39,308 nt of DNA from Shinella sp. SUS2. Its GTDB lineage: Bacteria > Pseudomonadota > Alphaproteobacteria > Rhizobiales > Rhizobiaceae. Both the position numbers and the translations under genes were made by a program. The notes beneath the pieces are model-generated. The model made no database searches. It was not told the origin of the DNA and was given only the letters and a program-made list of their open reading frames with translations. Shown here piece after piece: positions 39,113 through 39,308 of the stretch (position 1 is its first letter; each line of letters starts with the position of its first letter). The stretch covers positions 1-39,308 of the forward strand of contig NZ_KQ410751.1 in NCBI RefSeq assembly GCF_001262505.1, given 5' to 3'.

Positions 39113-39308
39113 ATCTGGTGTTTGACGCCTAAAGTACCCACATGACGCAATGTCGAGATGGCCGAGAGCGTACGGTATTAAACTGATGGGGTGATGCCCC
39201 CTCCGGCCGGCATCAGCGTATGTTGCCTGCTTGTCCGTCGTCAAATGAACTGAGACTTTTCGGGCTTTGGAAGAGCGGAGTTTCCGGCTCGGTTTGCGGG
39301 TTGATTTA
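39113..39308. other. Unassigned right edge with a hairpin
   Basis: No gene is supported. A 7-base stem TGATGCC (39192-39198) and GGCATCA (39209-39215) forms a hairpin without a T-run. It could be a terminator for the preceding pair or part of a regulatory region of a gene beyond the window. Confidence 0.3.

Noticed and set aside
39192..39215. Hairpin at the right edge as a possible oriT
   Set aside because: No nic-like consensus or adjacent relaxase gene is visible; a short stem alone is not enough.

Overview
The window reads as accessory DNA of an alphaproteobacterium of the Rhizobiales (Rhizobium/Agrobacterium/Ensifer-like), most likely a conjugative plasmid or integrative conjugative element. 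The basis is high GC, a complete VirB/VirD4-type (MPF-T) type IV secretion system, alphaproteobacterial gene sets (blh-bigR, acr3-arsH, an Irr-type iron box) and Rhizobiales-like ArsR proteins. No rRNA, tRNA, CRISPR array, intact insertion sequence or relaxase gene was found.

Left backbone (about 1-3100): a HigBA-like toxin-antitoxin pair, an SSB-like protein, a secreted cysteine-rich (TrbM-like) protein divergent from a small XRE regulator, a secreted hypothetical protein and a small membrane protein.

Cargo (about 3100-19100): (i) a sulfide/sulfur detoxification operon (blh sulfurtransferase-dioxygenase, bigR, two YeeE/YedE half-transporters, TauE/SafE) behind an AT-rich BigR-type operator, followed by a second TauE gene without a usable start and a decayed SRAP/YedK gene; (ii) a universal stress protein gene behind an FNR/FixK-like box, then, on the minus strand, a P1B-4 metal ATPase, a VIT/CCC1 transporter and a cytochrome b561, with a perfect 31-base palindrome containing an Irr (ICE) box in front of the VIT-ATPase pair; (iii) an arsenic operon (arsR, arsN-like acetyltransferase, two unrelated arsenate reductases, acr3, arsH) facing an arsR-MFS (ArsK-like) pair and a divergent DUF6428 gene. 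Broken genes mark the seams: SRAP, a 5'-truncated PepSY gene directly under arsR, and a frameshifted HIT hydrolase.

Right backbone (about 19150-39308): a winged-helix-type plasmid protein with a possible antisense RNA in its leader, a small regulator-like protein, two secreted proteins (one SNase-like) divergent from virB1, then virB1-B2-B3-B4, a VirB5-like protein carrying a second lytic transglycosylase domain, virB5, a 57-residue VirB7-like lipoprotein, virB6, two uncharacterised small genes, virB8-B9-B10-B11 and virD4. Next come an SDR with an altered catalytic motif and a two-gene module: a DNA-binding-like domain fused to a multi-span membrane protein, and an alpha/beta hydrolase resembling the RcgA/RcgR conjugation-associated families.

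The most striking signal is a repeated near-palindrome, NTAANTATARTTTA, present six times. Every copy lies immediately before a conjugation-backbone transcription unit, on both sides of the cargo, and none was seen before a cargo gene. It looks like the operator of a T4SS regulon, with the small XRE protein at 1840-2103 as a candidate regulator. The cargo then appears to have been inserted inside this regulon.
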